In this document: piece by piece, positions 6,963 through 8,227 of the stretch
Numbering within the stretch: position 1 is the first letter of the stretch
Layout: the number at the start of each line of letters is the position of its first letter
Source of the DNA: Nitrososphaerota archaeon
Lineage (GTDB): Archaea > Thermoproteota > Nitrososphaeria > Nitrososphaerales > Nitrosopumilaceae
DNA: 8,227 nt
Direction of reading: 5' to 3'
Assembly (NCBI GenBank): GCA_022573065.1
Contig: JACZUQ010000009.1
Location: 1 to 8,227 of the forward strand
The notes under the pieces: model-generated
What the model was told of the DNA's origin: nothing
Seen by the model: the letters and a program-made list of their open reading frames with translations, nothing else
The model's database searches: none
Made by a program: the position numbers and the translations under genes

Positions 6963-7246
6963 GTGCGAGCTGGTGAACGACACACTGCTACGGCAGAGGA
7001 AACTCCTCCCTCCATGCAGGAAATGTGTTCTGGCGACAGATAGTCAGAGATGACTGGCAACAGAATAGAAAAAAATCCAACCTAGCGTACAATGATGGTA
7101 AAACCTGAGGTTTCTAGAATAGGAATGAAAGAGCTGACCCACATGGAGCAAGGCCAAATCGAACTATAAGATCCTGCACTTAGTTCAGGTAGGCCGCAAA
7201 GCGAAATATCGTTAAAACAGAAGGAGGGTTACGGCCAGCACGCACA
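6963..7246 (+). ncRNA. rnpB: RNase P RNA (archaeal, type A-like)
   Basis: The catalytic RNA that removes 5' leaders from tRNA precursors. Helix P1 closes the molecule: GTGCGAGCTGG (6963-6973) pairs with CCAGCACGCAC (7235-7245) with one A-A mismatch. P2 pairs AACGA (6976-6980) with TCGTT (7209-7213). P3 is the hairpin CTGC/GCAG just before GAGGAAA. The universal pseudoknot helix P4 forms between AACTCCTCC (7001-7009) and GGAGGGTT (7223-7230), with the invariant bulged U at 7004. TGCAGG (7015-7020) pairs with CCTGCA (7173-7178), probably P7, enclosing the specificity domain. P9 is AGTCA/TGACT with a GAGA tetraloop (7042-7055). Conserved strings include GGCAACAGAA (CR-II), GAGCAAGGCCAAAT (CR-IV), GGTAGGCCGC (near L15) and ACAGAAGG (CR-V). 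Ends are taken from P1 and may be a few bases off. The AT-rich element TTTAAG at 6921 may be its promoter, which would leave a short leader. Confidence 0.96.
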
Positions 7247-7248
7247 TT

Positions 7249-8227
7249 TTAAGATGGCTTCCAACCTTTTGGCATGGAACCATTTTTACTCGTGCTATCT
7301 GAACTTGCTGGCTCATCTTTCTTTTCTTGTTCATAGACACTTCTAGTTTGCTCGTAAGATACATCACCTTTCAACTGTGCTTCCCCTCTAACTGTTTGAT
7401 ATCCTCCAGAAGATGCACTAGTTGCATATCCTTGTAATTGGGATGGGTCAATGCCTGTTTGACCTTGACCTACTTCAGATTTTAATTTTCGACTACTCCA
7501 AACTAGAATTCCAATTGTCCCAATTCCTGCCATACCTGCCATGCCATAAATTATCATTATTGGAAAACCTCCCCCTGTGGTATCTCCATAACCTTCAGGT
7601 GCATTTGGAGTAACCCCTATAACTTCGGTATTGTCTAAAATATCAATACTTGCAAATCCTATTAATGCAACATTTGCTGAATCAGCAGATTCTACAGATC
7701 TGACAAAATATTCCTTATCTTTTGTAAATTCAACTTGAATTTCTCTTTCAACTTGTCGTCCTTCTCTGATACTACTTTCACCCATTGTGTATGTGGTGAT
7801 AACAAATCCTGAAATCTCTTCAGCTATTCCAAATTGTTTTGCATCAGAAGTAATACCAGTAGGATCAAACAAACTGTGCCAATTTCCTAGTGGTTGATCT
7901 CTTATACCATCTGCGTTAATCAAATTCGTCGAAAGAATTGAATCAGCCTCTGTGCCAGACAGTATTGCAAATACTTCTGGTTCTATACTTTGTATAAATG
8001 AACCAGGAAAGTTTATCTCAACGCCATCAATCCAAATTTCTGAATTCACTGTAAGTCCTCTCCAACCCATTTCGACAAGAGATGGACTGTTTAGAGAAAA
8101 TTGGCGAAGATTATAATTTGATAAGGTTGGCTTTAATACAATCTTGTAATCAATTAGAGCGGTTAAAGGATTTCCGTTTAATATAGCACTATACTCAACA
8201 TCTAAATCTGTAATTTGTACACTACTG
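7249..8227 (-). CDS. Surface protein with C-terminal membrane anchor and polar tail, C-terminal part
   Basis: The frame stays open from the TAA at 7249 to the window edge, giving the last 325 residues; the true start lies outside. The ATG at 8070 is internal, since the 52 codons upstream of it read as protein (for example VQITDLDVEYSAILNG and ALIDYKIVLKPTL). The visible part is a beta-rich ectodomain of about 215 residues, a Gly/Thr/Pro linker (PNAPEGYGDTTGGG), one transmembrane helix at visible residues about 221-244 (FPIMIIYGMAGMAGIGTIGI), a basic stop-transfer SSRKLKSE, and an 80-residue hydrophilic tail rich in Gln, Ser, Gly and Lys ending in GWKPS. Topology is inferred as ectodomain outside, tail inside. 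I recognise no family; the architecture resembles other thaumarchaeal envelope proteins. Its stop codon lies almost on the 3' end of the convergent RNase P RNA gene. Confidence 0.85.
   Translation of the reverse strand, partial: SSVQITDLDVEYSAILNGNPLTALIDYKIVLKPTLSNYNLRQFSLNSPSLVEMGWRGLTVNSEIWIDGVEINFPGSFIQSIEPEVFAILSGTEADSILSTNLINADGIRDQPLGNWHSLFDPTGITSDAKQFGIAEEISGFVITTYTMGESSIREGRQVEREIQVEFTKDKEYFVRSVESADSANVALIGFASIDILDNTEVIGVTPNAPEGYGDTTGGGFPIMIIYGMAGMAGIGTIGILVWSSRKLKSEVGQGQTGIDPSQLQGYATSASSGGYQTVRGEAQLKGDVSYEQTRSVYEQEKKDEPASSDSTSKNGSMPKGWKPS

Noticed and set aside
7422..7613. Plus-strand ORF of 63 codons
   Set aside because: Antisense to the transmembrane helix and tail of the anchored surface protein. 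Its hydrophobic look does not reflect a separate gene.
8068..8070. ATG at 8070 as the start of the minus-strand surface protein
   Set aside because: The frame upstream has no stop up to the window edge and reads as plausible protein, no signal peptide follows this ATG, and no TATA box or ribosome site is evident.

Overview
The window looks like a chromosomal segment of an ammonia-oxidising archaeon of the Nitrososphaerota (Thaumarchaeota), probably close to Nitrosopumilus or Nitrosarchaeum. The evidence is AT-rich DNA, an archaeal-type RNase P RNA, an archaeal type II methionine aminopeptidase, a short archaeal Tsr3 rRNA-modification enzyme, TATA-like boxes about 26 nt upstream of start codons (leaderless mRNAs), and large secreted beta-sandwich proteins. 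The genus is an inference; no taxon-specific marker is present in full.

Layout. (a) 1-221, minus strand: 5' part of the methionine aminopeptidase gene, diverging from tRNA-Pro(TGG) at 301-374. (b) 375-976: sparse region with one small gene (564-809) for a two-helix membrane protein carrying a zinc ribbon, plus short possible relics of coding sequence. (c) 977-4267: a secreted protein of 1096 residues with a signal peptide, a lamin-tail domain, about seven Ig-like repeats and a C-terminal beta domain. (d) 4300-4794: Tsr3. (e) 4882-6702: a TrkH/KtrB-type potassium transporter with a CBS pair fused to its N-terminus. (f) 6703-6962: a terminator, a probable 24-residue leaderless membrane microprotein gene on the minus strand that I found by reading the intergenic DNA, and the rnpB upstream region. 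(g) 6963-7246: RNase P RNA. (h) 7249-8227, minus strand: C-terminal part of a surface protein with one membrane anchor and a polar tail, running off the window.

The genes do not form one pathway. Three serve RNA or protein maturation: RNase P matures tRNA 5' ends (including the tRNA-Pro here), Tsr3 modifies 16S rRNA, and Map trims N-terminal methionine. The others are envelope functions: the large LTD/Ig-like protein, the anchored surface protein, the K+ transporter and two small membrane proteins. I found no CRISPR array, mobile element or defence cassette. The best leads are the covarying base-pair swap in RNase P helix P4, the leaderless microprotein, the CBS-TrkH fusion and the LTD/Ig-like protein.
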